A stretch of DNA of 49,220 nucleotides from Lachnospiraceae bacterium. Its GTDB lineage: Bacteria; Bacillota; Clostridia; Lachnospirales; Lachnospiraceae. A program made the translations under genes and the position numbers. How positions within the stretch are numbered: the stretch's first letter is position 1; every line of letters begins with the position of its first letter. Positions 8,799-15,990 of this stretch are shown here, in pieces. Location: NCBI GenBank assembly GCA_015057635.1, contig SVEB01000024.1:1-49220 (forward strand), in the 5' to 3' direction. The notes below the pieces were generated by a model. That model was given only the letters and a program-made list of their open reading frames with translations. It was not told the origin of the DNA and did no database searches.

Positions 8799-9974
8799 TT
8801 ATTCCGATACCAGACTATTCTCTACCGAAATAACACACTGGTAACGGGAGTCCAGATTACGTACTTCCTGCAAGATCTGAAGCAGAAGCTCCCGCTCCAT
8901 CTGCTTGGTATATCCATATGGAATGACAAGCTCAAAAATCAGATTGATCTGAGTCTCACATGTGATCATGCGAAAATCATGAATGCTCGCCTTTGGTTCA
9001 AGCGACTGAATGATCTCAAGGACATTCTGTTTTAATTCTCCTACGCGGCTGTTATTCACCTCCACAGGATCAAGATGAATTACAAGAAGAATATTCTCTT
9101 CTTCTAAGATATCCCGTTCAATTTGATCAATAATCTCATGGGCACTTTCCAATGCAATGTCATTTGGTACCTCACAGTGAATCGTTGCTCTTGTATGAGA
9201 TGGTCCATAGTTATGTACCACTAAATCATGCGTCCCGATAATACCTTGATAGCTCTCAATTTTCTTGGTAAGCCGTTCATAAAGCTCCCGGTCAATCGCC
9301 GATCCCATAAGCGGTTCCAACGTATCCTTTGCGATATTGATTCCCGCCATAAGAACAAATACAGATACTACAATGCCCATATAACCATCTATGACGATTC
9401 CTGACACATGGCTGATGATGAGGGATAGAATCGTAGCACTTGTCACAAATACATCGCTCAGAGCGTCTGCTGCCGTAGCCTTCATAACGGAAGAATTGAT
9501 CTTTTTGCCTAATCTTCGATTAAATATCGACAGCCAGATCTTCATACCAACCGATAACAGCAAAATTACTACGGATAGATAAGAGAACCGAATCCCTTCC
9601 GGATGAATAATCTTCATAAATGCATTTTTAAAGCAGCTGAACCCGACCTGAATAATTAAAAACGCAACTACAAGAGCTGAAATATACTCATACCTCCCAT
9701 GTCCAAAAGGATGCTCTTTATCTGCCGGCCTTGCCGCCAATTTAACGCCTGCGAATCCAATAACAGAGGATGCCGCATCCGATAAGTTGTTAAATGCATC
9801 TGCCATAATAGAAATGCTCGCAGTCAGGATACCAATTAAAATCTTTGCTATAAATAAAAGAAGATTACAGACCATTCCAACCACACTGGCTAACGTTCCA
9901 TAAGCAGTGCGTACTTCTATATCTTCTGTTTTTTCGTAATCCTTTATAAATCTTTTTACTAAAAAATTAGTCAT
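8799..9974 (-). CDS. Cation diffusion facilitator family metal transporter
   Basis: A CDF-family proton/metal antiporter of the inner membrane that exports divalent cations such as Zn, Fe or Mn. Membrane helices start at about residue 28. The metal-site helix ISIMADAFNNLSDAASS and the family motif HPFGHGRYEY (about residues 88-97) are present, followed by a cytosolic C-terminal metallochaperone-like domain (HDLVVHNYGPSHTRATIHCEVP). The 391 residues exceed the usual ~300 because of an extra C-terminal stretch from about residue 295. AAAGGTG precedes the ATG. Metal specificity cannot be assigned from sequence. It is divergent from the acidic protein gene at 10282 across a 307-bp AT-rich gap. 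Confidence 0.93.
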   Translation of the reverse strand: MTNFLVKRFIKDYEKTEDIEVRTAYGTLASVVGMVCNLLLFIAKILIGILTASISIMADAFNNLSDAASSVIGFAGVKLAARPADKEHPFGHGRYEYISALVVAFLIIQVGFSCFKNAFMKIIHPEGIRFSYLSVVILLLSVGMKIWLSIFNRRLGKKINSSVMKATAADALSDVFVTSATILSLIISHVSGIVIDGYMGIVVSVFVLMAGINIAKDTLEPLMGSAIDRELYERLTKKIESYQGIIGTHDLVVHNYGPSHTRATIHCEVPNDIALESAHEIIDQIERDILEEENILLVIHLDPVEVNNSRVGELKQNVLEIIQSLEPKASIHDFRMITCETQINLIFELVIPYGYTKQMERELLLQILQEVRNLDSRYQCVISVENSLVSE

Positions 9975-10281
9975 CTTTCACCTTTCTTCCCTTTGTTTTG
10001 CTATAGAATCCATTCATTCTTGCTTATAATTTTTTTAAAAATGGATATGATGATTAATAGAAACCAAGCACGAATATGCTTTAATATTATAACACATTTC
10101 ATATAACACTACTCTTATATTTTCCAATTCTATCGTAAGAAGATAAAATTTTTATTATATTTTTCCTTAAATGTAAAATTTATATATTTTTCACTTTATT
10201 TTTTTCTTCATTCGAATTATAATGGATTAATAACATATGAATGCAATGTAATCATATTGGAATCGCGAAAGGAGCTTTACT

Positions 10282-10647
10282 ATGAAAAAATTCTGTAAAT
10301 TCGTACTGGGAACGATTTCCCTTGCAACTCTTGCTTGTGGCGGATATTACTTTTTTAAAAAATACATTTGCAAAGAAACACAAGATGACTTTGATGACTT
10401 CGAAGACGAAGCAGATGACTTTGAATTTGAGGAAAATGAAACACATCCTGCCGAAAACCGCGGATATGTTTCCATTAACCTTTCTTCCGAAAGCAATGCC
10501 AATGCTTCTGAATCAGCTGAAAAAGAAGAATCTTCTGAAGAAGAGTCCAAGGAGGACACTTCTAATAACGATTCCCAGGAAAAGAATCATGATTCCGACT
10601 TAGAAGAACTTTGTCATACTTCTGAAAACGAAGAAGAGAACTTTTAA
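10282..10647 (+). CDS. Small membrane-anchored acidic protein, unknown function
   Basis: I do not recognise this 121-residue protein. Residues 1-27 (MKKFCKFVLGTISLATLACGG...) form one hydrophobic segment with a positive N-terminus, a signal anchor or uncleaved signal; the cysteine in TLACGG is a poor lipobox. After a short basic patch the remainder is strongly acidic and low in complexity (DDFDDFEDEADDFEFEE, then many Glu and Ser), so probably disordered. AAAGGAG lies 7 nt before the ATG and a -10-like TATAAT at 10218-10223. The gene is alone and ends in a strong terminator, which supports it being real. It may be a cation-binding or envelope protein, but that is a guess. Confidence 0.75.
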   Translation: MKKFCKFVLGTISLATLACGGYYFFKKYICKETQDDFDDFEDEADDFEFEENETHPAENRGYVSINLSSESNANASESAEKEESSEEESKEDTSNNDSQEKNHDSDLEELCHTSENEEENF

Positions 10648-10651
10648 TAAA

Positions 10652-10686
10652 ACGAGCAGGTCGCTCCTTATGGAGTGCCTGCTCGT
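10652..10686. terminator. Bidirectional terminator
   Basis: Long hairpin ACGAGCAGG ... CCTGCTCGT with an inner CGCTCC/GGAGTG stem and a TTAT loop. It is followed by TCTTATTTT on the plus strand and TTTTATT on the minus strand. It separates the acidic protein gene from the convergent anti-sigma gene. Confidence 0.88.
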
Positions 10687-10711
10687 TCTTATTTTATACA
10701 AGCATTTGTTT

Positions 10712-11647
10712 TCACTTTAGAATATCCCGAATCTGCTCTTTAAACTGTTCTGTATCCGAAAGTTCATAAGTAACCTCTGATTTCGTCTCCCCATCTTCAT
10801 ATGCTCTCACCATAAGCATCCCATCGCTTGTAATACAAAGCTCTACTGCTTCCTCTTCTGACTGAGCCATATACACATTCATTTCCACCGTTCCCACTGC
10901 ATCAGAAGATGCAAGCGTAACCTGATCTTTTGTTAGCATAAGAAGGATCCTTGCAATCGTTTCCTTTCCCTCTTTTGTATCACCGCTTACGTTATAGTTC
11001 TCGCTTTCTGCGGCCTCCTCACCGGAACTTATGCTGGACTGTGCTTCCTCTTCCAGTGGTTCTTTATCTGCAATCGTATCTTTCTCTGATTCCGGTCCCG
11101 TTGTCGCATCAGACTGTATATCTGCCATCTGATCATTTGCTGCATCCAGGCTGCCAGAAGAGGCTGTTTCCTTTTCAGATGAGCCTTCAAACGGAGCTCC
11201 CATCGTAAAAGACTCATTCCCCATTCCTTCATCCATAAACTCGGCCGATTCCATCTGTGACGAGTCCGCTCTGTTTTTTGCCCCATTTCTCATCATCTGC
11301 ATTCCCACCATCACAACCAGACAGGCAGCTGCCATGCCGGCTGCCATACGGATGATCTTCGGCATCACATTTTTCCCTCTGCTCTTCTTCTCTTCCCTCT
11401 TCTGTTCTTTCTTTACTGCATGTTCCTCTTTTGAAACAATCCTTCCTTTTCTATCTAGCTCTGGACTATCTCCTGCCTCTTCTGATCCCATTTCAGCCCT
11501 TCTTTCCTTAGCTGATCGTCTTTCCGCCTCTGCTTTTGCAAGCGTCCTTTGAATCAGCTCCTCTGATACGGTAATATTCTCGCAGGCAAGCTCGTCGTTT
11601 AAACTTTCTTTTATGATTCTTTCTAATTCCTTATCTTCTTCTGACAT
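10712..11647 (-). CDS. Probable membrane anti-sigma factor (partner of ECF sigma)
   Basis: The 311-residue protein has a cytosolic, charged N-terminal part (residues 1-115), one transmembrane segment (about 120-141, IIRMAAGMAAACLVVMVG) and an external domain of about 170 residues rich in Ser, Glu and Asp, ending in a compact C-terminal region (about 235-311). Its ATG overlaps the TAA of the upstream sigma gene by one base (TAATG), so the two are translationally coupled. That arrangement and topology are typical of ECF anti-sigma factors. There is no clear zinc-binding HxxxCxxC motif. The external domain has no family I recognise. Role inferred from context: it holds the sigma factor inactive until an envelope signal arrives. 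Confidence 0.75.
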   Translation of the reverse strand: MSEEDKELERIIKESLNDELACENITVSEELIQRTLAKAEAERRSAKERRAEMGSEEAGDSPELDRKGRIVSKEEHAVKKEQKREEKKSRGKNVMPKIIRMAAGMAAACLVVMVGMQMMRNGAKNRADSSQMESAEFMDEGMGNESFTMGAPFEGSSEKETASSGSLDAANDQMADIQSDATTGPESEKDTIADKEPLEEEAQSSISSGEEAAESENYNVSGDTKEGKETIARILLMLTKDQVTLASSDAVGTVEMNVYMAQSEEEAVELCITSDGMLMVRAYEDGETKSEVTYELSDTEQFKEQIRDILK

Positions 11648-12180
11648 TACGAAAGCCTCCCTTCTACAAGCGATCTTAGCTTTTCTTTTGCGCGGGACAA
11701 CCGGCTTTTTACTGTCCCTACCGGCACATTCAAATACTGGGCCGTATCATCCATGCTCATATCTTGATAATAAACACAAAGCACCACATCCTTATAAGTT
11801 TCCGGGAGTGCCATTACTGCTTCCTTCACGGTATGTGCCGTCTCTTTCTTTTCAATTCGGTCAAACTCCTCCTCCGATGCAATGGATTCCTCCATAAAGT
11901 CCATCATCGGTACTACTTTATTATGATACGCGCTTTTCAAGTAATCCTTGCATGTATTGATTGTGATGCGTATCATCCAGGTCTTAATGCTGCTCTCCCC
12001 CCGAAAGGAATCCAGATTCCGGTTCACCTTCAGAAATACCTCCTGAAACATATCCTCCGCTATCTGGGCATCCTTCACATACAGATAAGCAGTCCGAAGC
12101 ACATCATTGCCATACAGCCGCATCAGACACTCTAAATCCTGACCAGCTGTCTTTTCTCCAGCCCTGTCGTTTTCCTGCAT
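11647..12180 (-). CDS. ECF-type RNA polymerase sigma factor
   Basis: A 177-residue group IV sigma factor. Region 2 spans about residues 20-92 (LYVKDAQIAEDMFQEVFLKVNRNLDSFRG, then WMIRITINTCKDYLK) and region 4 about 115-175 (LPETYKDVVLCVYYQDMSMDDTAQYLNVPVGTVKSRLSRAKEKLR, the helix-turn-helix). Region 3 is absent, as expected for ECF. AGGAGG with GGAATG defines the start. It is the first gene of a two-gene operon with its anti-sigma, driven by an ECF-type promoter at 12304-12331. Target genes and signal are unknown. Confidence 0.93.
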   Translation of the reverse strand: MQENDRAGEKTAGQDLECLMRLYGNDVLRTAYLYVKDAQIAEDMFQEVFLKVNRNLDSFRGESSIKTWMIRITINTCKDYLKSAYHNKVVPMMDFMEESIASEEEFDRIEKKETAHTVKEAVMALPETYKDVVLCVYYQDMSMDDTAQYLNVPVGTVKSRLSRAKEKLRSLVEGRLS

Positions 12181-12303
12181 TCCTTCATCCTCCTATAAAA
12201 TATTTGCAGCCCCAAACCGTCCTGCCCAAATCCCGCTTTCTCCCCCGAGATTTCAAGCACCTACCTCTGTCTTTGCAATCTACCTTATAGTATATCTGTC
12301 TCA

Positions 12304-12331
12304 TTAGACGATGTAAAGTTGCTAAAGTTCC
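12304..12331 (-). promoter_or_regulatory. ECF-type autoregulatory promoter
   Basis: Minus-strand GGAAC (12327-12331), exactly 16 bp after the AAC, then CGTCTAA (12304-12310). AAC-N16-CGTC is the spacing and sequence used by Bacillus ECF sigma factors such as SigV and SigW. The site lies about 125 bp before the ECF sigma gene, so autoregulation is the likely meaning. Confidence 0.7.
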
Positions 12332-12339
12332 TATGTGCT

Positions 12340-12560
12340 GCCATCCTTCCGTTTATGTACCCTTTTCTCTTTCTTATTTCTATCCTTTTCTCCTCCTTCC
12401 TTTTATTCTATCTAGTTTGCTCTGTCTTCTTCATTCTGTCTCTTCATTCTGCTTCTCTATTCTACCTCTCCATTCTGCTTCTTCATTCTGCCTTTCCACT
12501 TTGCTTCTCTATTCTATCTCTCCCGCTCTGCCTCTCCGCATACATTTTCCTCTCCCTATC
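12340..12560. repeat. Pyrimidine-rich tract with ~13-bp imperfect repeats
   Basis: The plus strand is almost all C and T here. From about 12429 to 12537 a degenerate unit close to CCATTCTGCTTCT recurs about nine times in tandem. It borders palindrome copy 1 on the side away from prfC. Open frames across it start without ribosome sites and have low-complexity content, so I do not call a gene. Confidence 0.6.
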
Positions 12561-12591
12561 GAAGGCGTTCCCACGCCGCTTCCCGTCTCAC

Positions 12592-12852
12592 CAGACAGAG
12601 GGCATAGGAAGAGGTAGCCGGCATGGCAAGAGCCTCCTGTGAGCGAAGCGATCGGATGTCCGGGATGTCCGGCTCATGACGAACAAAAGCCGTTACTGTC
12701 CTTGAATAGCAGACAGTGGTTTTCTGTCTGATAGTCAAGAACAGTAACGGCTTTTGTCCGCTCATGCGTCCGAACATCCGGACATCCGATCGCTTCGCCC
12801 ACAGGAGGCTCTTGCCATGCCGGCCACCTCTTCCTATGCCCTCGTCCGTCTG
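12592..12852. repeat. Long palindromic element, copy 1
   Basis: A near-perfect inverted repeat. The outer arms run 12598-12664 and about 12777-12843 (extended by CAGAC/GTCTG to 12592 and 12852). An asymmetric internal loop follows with the left motif TGTCCGGCTCATGACGAACA (12666-12685) opposite the right motif at 12755-12776. Next comes a 23-bp inner stem (12683-12705 with 12735-12757, one mismatch). The apical core is GAATAGCAGACA ... TGTCTGATAG (12704-12734). It starts 19 bp past the prfC stop codon. It shares its core and internal-loop motifs, but not most of its stems, with copies at 33323 and 39851. Structured RNA or hairpin DNA element; no coding capacity. Confidence 0.85.
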
Positions 12853-12870
12853 CCTTTCCGTCCCCGTCTC

Positions 12871-14463
12871 CTACTCGCGTCCGAATTCGGATAATTCGAG
12901 TCCTTTGTTACGGTCAAGAACAGTATTGATGCTCCATGCGTGAACGAATAAAAGAAGAGGGTTGCCCTTCATATCTTTTACTTTCTTTGTATCGGATGTT
13001 ACGCTTAATGCAGCCACATCCACTTCCTCTTTATTGGCAATCCAACGGATATGCTCATAAGCAAGAGGTTCCATACGAATTTCCACGTTATATTCATTCT
13101 CTAATCGATATTTTAATACGTCGAACTGAAGAATACCTACAACACCTACGATAATCTCTTCCATACCAGTATTAAATTCCTGGAAGATCTGAATTGCACC
13201 TTCCTGTGCGATCTGGGTAACACCCTTGATGAACTGCTTACGTTTCATCGTATCTACCTGACGGATCTTTGCGAAATGTTCCGGTGCGAAAGTAGGAATG
13301 CCTTCATATTCAAACTTCTTTCCTGGCATGCTGATCGTATCCCCGATGGAGAAAATGCCCGGATCAAATACACCGATGATATCGCCGGCATATGCCTCAT
13401 CTAAGATTTTTCTTTCCTGCGCCATTAACTGCTGTGGCTGAGAAAGGCGAATCTTTTTGCCGCCCTGTACATGGTATACTTCCTCGCCTGCTTCAAACTT
13501 ACCGGAACAGATACGCATAAATGCGATACGGTCACGGTGTGCCTTATTCATATTCGCCTGAATCTTGAATACGAATGCGGAAAAGTCATTGGTTAATGGA
13601 TCAATAATGCCTTCATTTGACTTTCTTGGAAGCGGAGAAGATGTCATGTTAAGGAAATGCTTTAAGAATGTTTCCACACCGAAGTTTGTAAGAGCAGAAC
13701 CAAAGAATACCGGTGTCAGTTTTCCTTTGCTTACCTGTTCCATATCAAATTCTGCGCTGGCGCCATCTAATAAATCGATTTCTTCTGATAAAGTATCATG
13801 ATATGATTTTCCGATCAGATCATCTAAAGAAGGATCACCGATTGTCGCTTCTACCGTATCCACTTCTTTCATACCATTATTCGCTGCAAAGAAACGGCTG
13901 ATTGTCTTTGTATTTCGATCATAAACACCTTTAAACTCTTTACCGGAGCCGATTGGCCAGTTTCCCGGACAAGTCTGAATACCAAGCACGGTTTCGATCT
14001 CATCTAATAATTCAAAGGTATCCCTTGCTTCACGGTCCATCTTATTGATGAAAGTAAAAATCGGGATATTTCTCATGACACATACCTTAAATAGCTTCTT
14101 TGTCTGATTTTCAACACCCTTAGAGGCATCGATTACCATGACTGCGGAATCCGCTGCCATTAAAGTACGGTAAGTATCTTCGGAGAAATCCTGATGTCCA
14201 GGTGTATCTAAGATATTGATGCAGAAATCGTCGTAGTTAAACTGCATAACGGAAGACGTAACAGAAATACCACGTTCCTTTTCAATTTCCATCCAGTCAG
14301 AAACCGCATGTTTCGCTGTCTTCTTTCCTTTTACTGAACCTGCGAGATTAATCGCACCCCCATATAATAAAAGCTTTTCGGTAAGAGTCGTCTTACCAGC
14401 ATCCGGGTGAGAGATAATCGCAAACGTTCTTCTCTTCTTTATTTCATTCGTAGTATCTGCCAC
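12871..14463 (-). CDS. prfC: Peptide chain release factor 3
   Basis: RF3 is a translational GTPase that removes RF1/RF2 from the ribosome after termination. At 530 residues it has the family's length. GTPase motifs are SHPDAGKTT (G1, about residue 18), DTPGHQDF (G3) and NKMDR (G4), followed by the RF3-type domains II and III. The ATG is preceded by GGAGG. It is monocistronic, with a good promoter at 14566-14595. No ordinary terminator follows; the palindromic element copy 1 starts 19 bp after the stop codon. Confidence 0.96.
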   Translation of the reverse strand: MADTTNEIKKRRTFAIISHPDAGKTTLTEKLLLYGGAINLAGSVKGKKTAKHAVSDWMEIEKERGISVTSSVMQFNYDDFCINILDTPGHQDFSEDTYRTLMAADSAVMVIDASKGVENQTKKLFKVCVMRNIPIFTFINKMDREARDTFELLDEIETVLGIQTCPGNWPIGSGKEFKGVYDRNTKTISRFFAANNGMKEVDTVEATIGDPSLDDLIGKSYHDTLSEEIDLLDGASAEFDMEQVSKGKLTPVFFGSALTNFGVETFLKHFLNMTSSPLPRKSNEGIIDPLTNDFSAFVFKIQANMNKAHRDRIAFMRICSGKFEAGEEVYHVQGGKKIRLSQPQQLMAQERKILDEAYAGDIIGVFDPGIFSIGDTISMPGKKFEYEGIPTFAPEHFAKIRQVDTMKRKQFIKGVTQIAQEGAIQIFQEFNTGMEEIIVGVVGILQFDVLKYRLENEYNVEIRMEPLAYEHIRWIANKEEVDVAALSVTSDTKKVKDMKGNPLLLFVHAWSINTVLDRNKGLELSEFGRE

Positions 14464-14565
14464 GTTAAATCCTCCATTCCAACCATTCTATCCAAATTTA
14501 ACGGTTGTAAAACCGCTGTTTTCTTCTAAAATTCACTATCATTTTTCTTGTTTCAAAACCACTTA

Positions 14566-14621
14566 ATCATATAATAATATTTGACTATTTGTCAAGTTTT
14601 ATCAGACATTTGTCAAGTTTT
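14566..14621 (-). promoter_or_regulatory. prfC promoter with duplicated -35 region
   Basis: Minus-strand TTGACA (14590-14595), 18-bp spacer, TATGAT (14566-14571), about 100 bp before prfC. A direct repeat TTGTCAAGTTTT occurs at about 14589-14600 and again about 21 bp further upstream, so a second TTGACA sits just above the first. The repeat may bind a regulator or simply be a duplicated -35. Confidence 0.7.
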
Positions 14622-14630
14622 GTGAGGTAT

Positions 14631-14688
14631 AAAAAAACGTCTGCTTTTTGGGTATCAGACTTTTATCTGACCCCAAAATTACAGACGC
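14631..14688 (-). terminator. lysC terminator, branched hairpin
   Basis: On the minus strand the outer stem CGTCTG/CAGACG encloses an inner stem GGG-TCAGA/TCTGA-ACCC, and T7 follows. It ends the hom-thrB2-lysC transcript and separates it from the prfC promoter. Confidence 0.85.
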
Positions 14689-14708
14689 TCTTTTGACTAT
14701 AGATATTA

Positions 14709-15923
14709 CTACAGATCTCCTAACGTAAATTTATCATGAACTGAGTTCATTGCTTTCTCTACATGCGCTTCGTCAATCAGTACGGTAACACGGATTTCAG
14801 AAGTAGAGATCATCTTGATATTCACGCCTACATCATAAAGTGCTTCAAACATCTTGGATGCAACACCTGGATTGGACATCATGCCGGCACCAACGATGGA
14901 TACCTTTGCAACGTTCTTTTCCACATCGATCTTATCGCATTTTAAGCTGCTTTGCTTATGACGCTCTAAAATCGCAACTGCATCTTCCACAGCATCTTCC
15001 GCTACGGTAAAGCTGATATCCTTTGTTCCGTCACGTCCTACGGACTGTAAAATGATATCGACATTGATGTTGTGTTTTGCCAGGTGGTTGAATAATTTGA
15101 ACGCAACTCCAGGCTGATCTTCTAATCCGATTACTGAAATACGTGCTGTATTCTTATCACACGCTACTCCGCTTACAAGCATTTTTTCCACGTTAACTTC
15201 CTCCCTTACAACAGTTCCTTCTGAAAAATTAAGACTTGAACGTACTACTAATGGCACTCCGTATTTCTTCGCCATTTCCACAGAACGATTATGAAGAACG
15301 CCAGCCCCAAGACTTGCTAAATCAAGCATCTCATCGTAGGTGATCTCATCTAACTTTCTTGCATTCTTTACGATTCTTGGGTCTGCCGTATATACACCAT
15401 CCACGTCAGTAAAGATCTCACATGCATCTGCTTTTAATGCTGCTGCCAAAGCAACTGCTGTTGTGTCAGAGCCGCCTCTTCCAAGCGTTGTATAATTGTC
15501 TGCTTTGTCAATTCCCTGGAATCCGGTTACAATGACAATCTTTCTGGACTCCAGCTCATTGCGGATTCGCTCCGTGTCAATTCTCTTTAGTCTTGCATTT
15601 CCATAATTGCTTGTTGTATGCATTGCTACCTGAAATGCATTTAACGAAACAGCCGGAACTCCTAATGAGTCCATTGCCATTGCCATCAGCGCGACACTGG
15701 TCTGTTCCCCTATCGTCAAAAGCATATCCATCTCCCTTTTCGGAGGATTTGGATTAATGTCTCTGGCCTGTGCCAGTAACACGTCTGTCTGCTTGCCCAT
15801 TGCAGATAATACAACGACTACATCATTCCCCTTTTTGTAGTCCTCGATGCATCTTCTGGCAACATTAAAAATTCTCTCCTTGTCGGCCACGGAAGTACCG
15901 CCGAATTTCTTAACTATAAGCAT
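14709..15923 (-). CDS. lysC: Aspartate kinase
   Basis: Catalyses ATP-dependent phosphorylation of aspartate, the first step to lysine, threonine and methionine. The kinase domain starts with VKKFGGTSVADKERI and holds GRGGSDTTAVALAAALKADACEIFTDVDGV (about 146-175). Two ACT domains follow from about residue 265 (GLEDQPGVAFKLFNHLAK; VSIVGAGMMSNPGVASKMF), which usually bind the feedback inhibitor. Length 404 matches the single-function class. AGGAGG precedes the ATG. It is the last gene of the hom-homoserine kinase-lysC run, so its context points to threonine synthesis. Confidence 0.97.
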   Translation of the reverse strand: MLIVKKFGGTSVADKERIFNVARRCIEDYKKGNDVVVVLSAMGKQTDVLLAQARDINPNPPKREMDMLLTIGEQTSVALMAMAMDSLGVPAVSLNAFQVAMHTTSNYGNARLKRIDTERIRNELESRKIVIVTGFQGIDKADNYTTLGRGGSDTTAVALAAALKADACEIFTDVDGVYTADPRIVKNARKLDEITYDEMLDLASLGAGVLHNRSVEMAKKYGVPLVVRSSLNFSEGTVVREEVNVEKMLVSGVACDKNTARISVIGLEDQPGVAFKLFNHLAKHNINVDIILQSVGRDGTKDISFTVAEDAVEDAVAILERHKQSSLKCDKIDVEKNVAKVSIVGAGMMSNPGVASKMFEALYDVGVNIKMISTSEIRVTVLIDEAHVEKAMNSVHDKFTLGDL

Positions 15924-15990
15924 AGCTGCCTCCTAAATCATGTATATATTGGTAACAATAAATTGCTCTAAGGCTGTTGTGTTGACTATA

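Noticed and set aside
12319-12642. Plus-strand frames of 94-107 codons in the pyrimidine-rich tract
   Set aside because: Low-complexity Ser/Leu/Phe/Pro translations from C/T-rich DNA, no ribosome site, overlapping each other in two frames.
12556-12777. Minus-strand open frame of 73 codons inside palindrome copy 1 (and similar frames at 33265-33710 and 39818-40166)
   Set aside because: They share a short IRQ...VCYS-like stretch only because the DNA core is conserved. They have no ribosome sites, run through both arms of the palindrome and change frame between copies. Probably a source of false hypothetical proteins in databases.
12592-12852. Ordinary MITE or insertion-sequence remnant
   Set aside because: No transposase remnant or target duplication could be seen, and copies of a MITE should have the same arm sequence, whereas here most arm sequence differs while the core is kept. 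A non-standard mobile element is not excluded.
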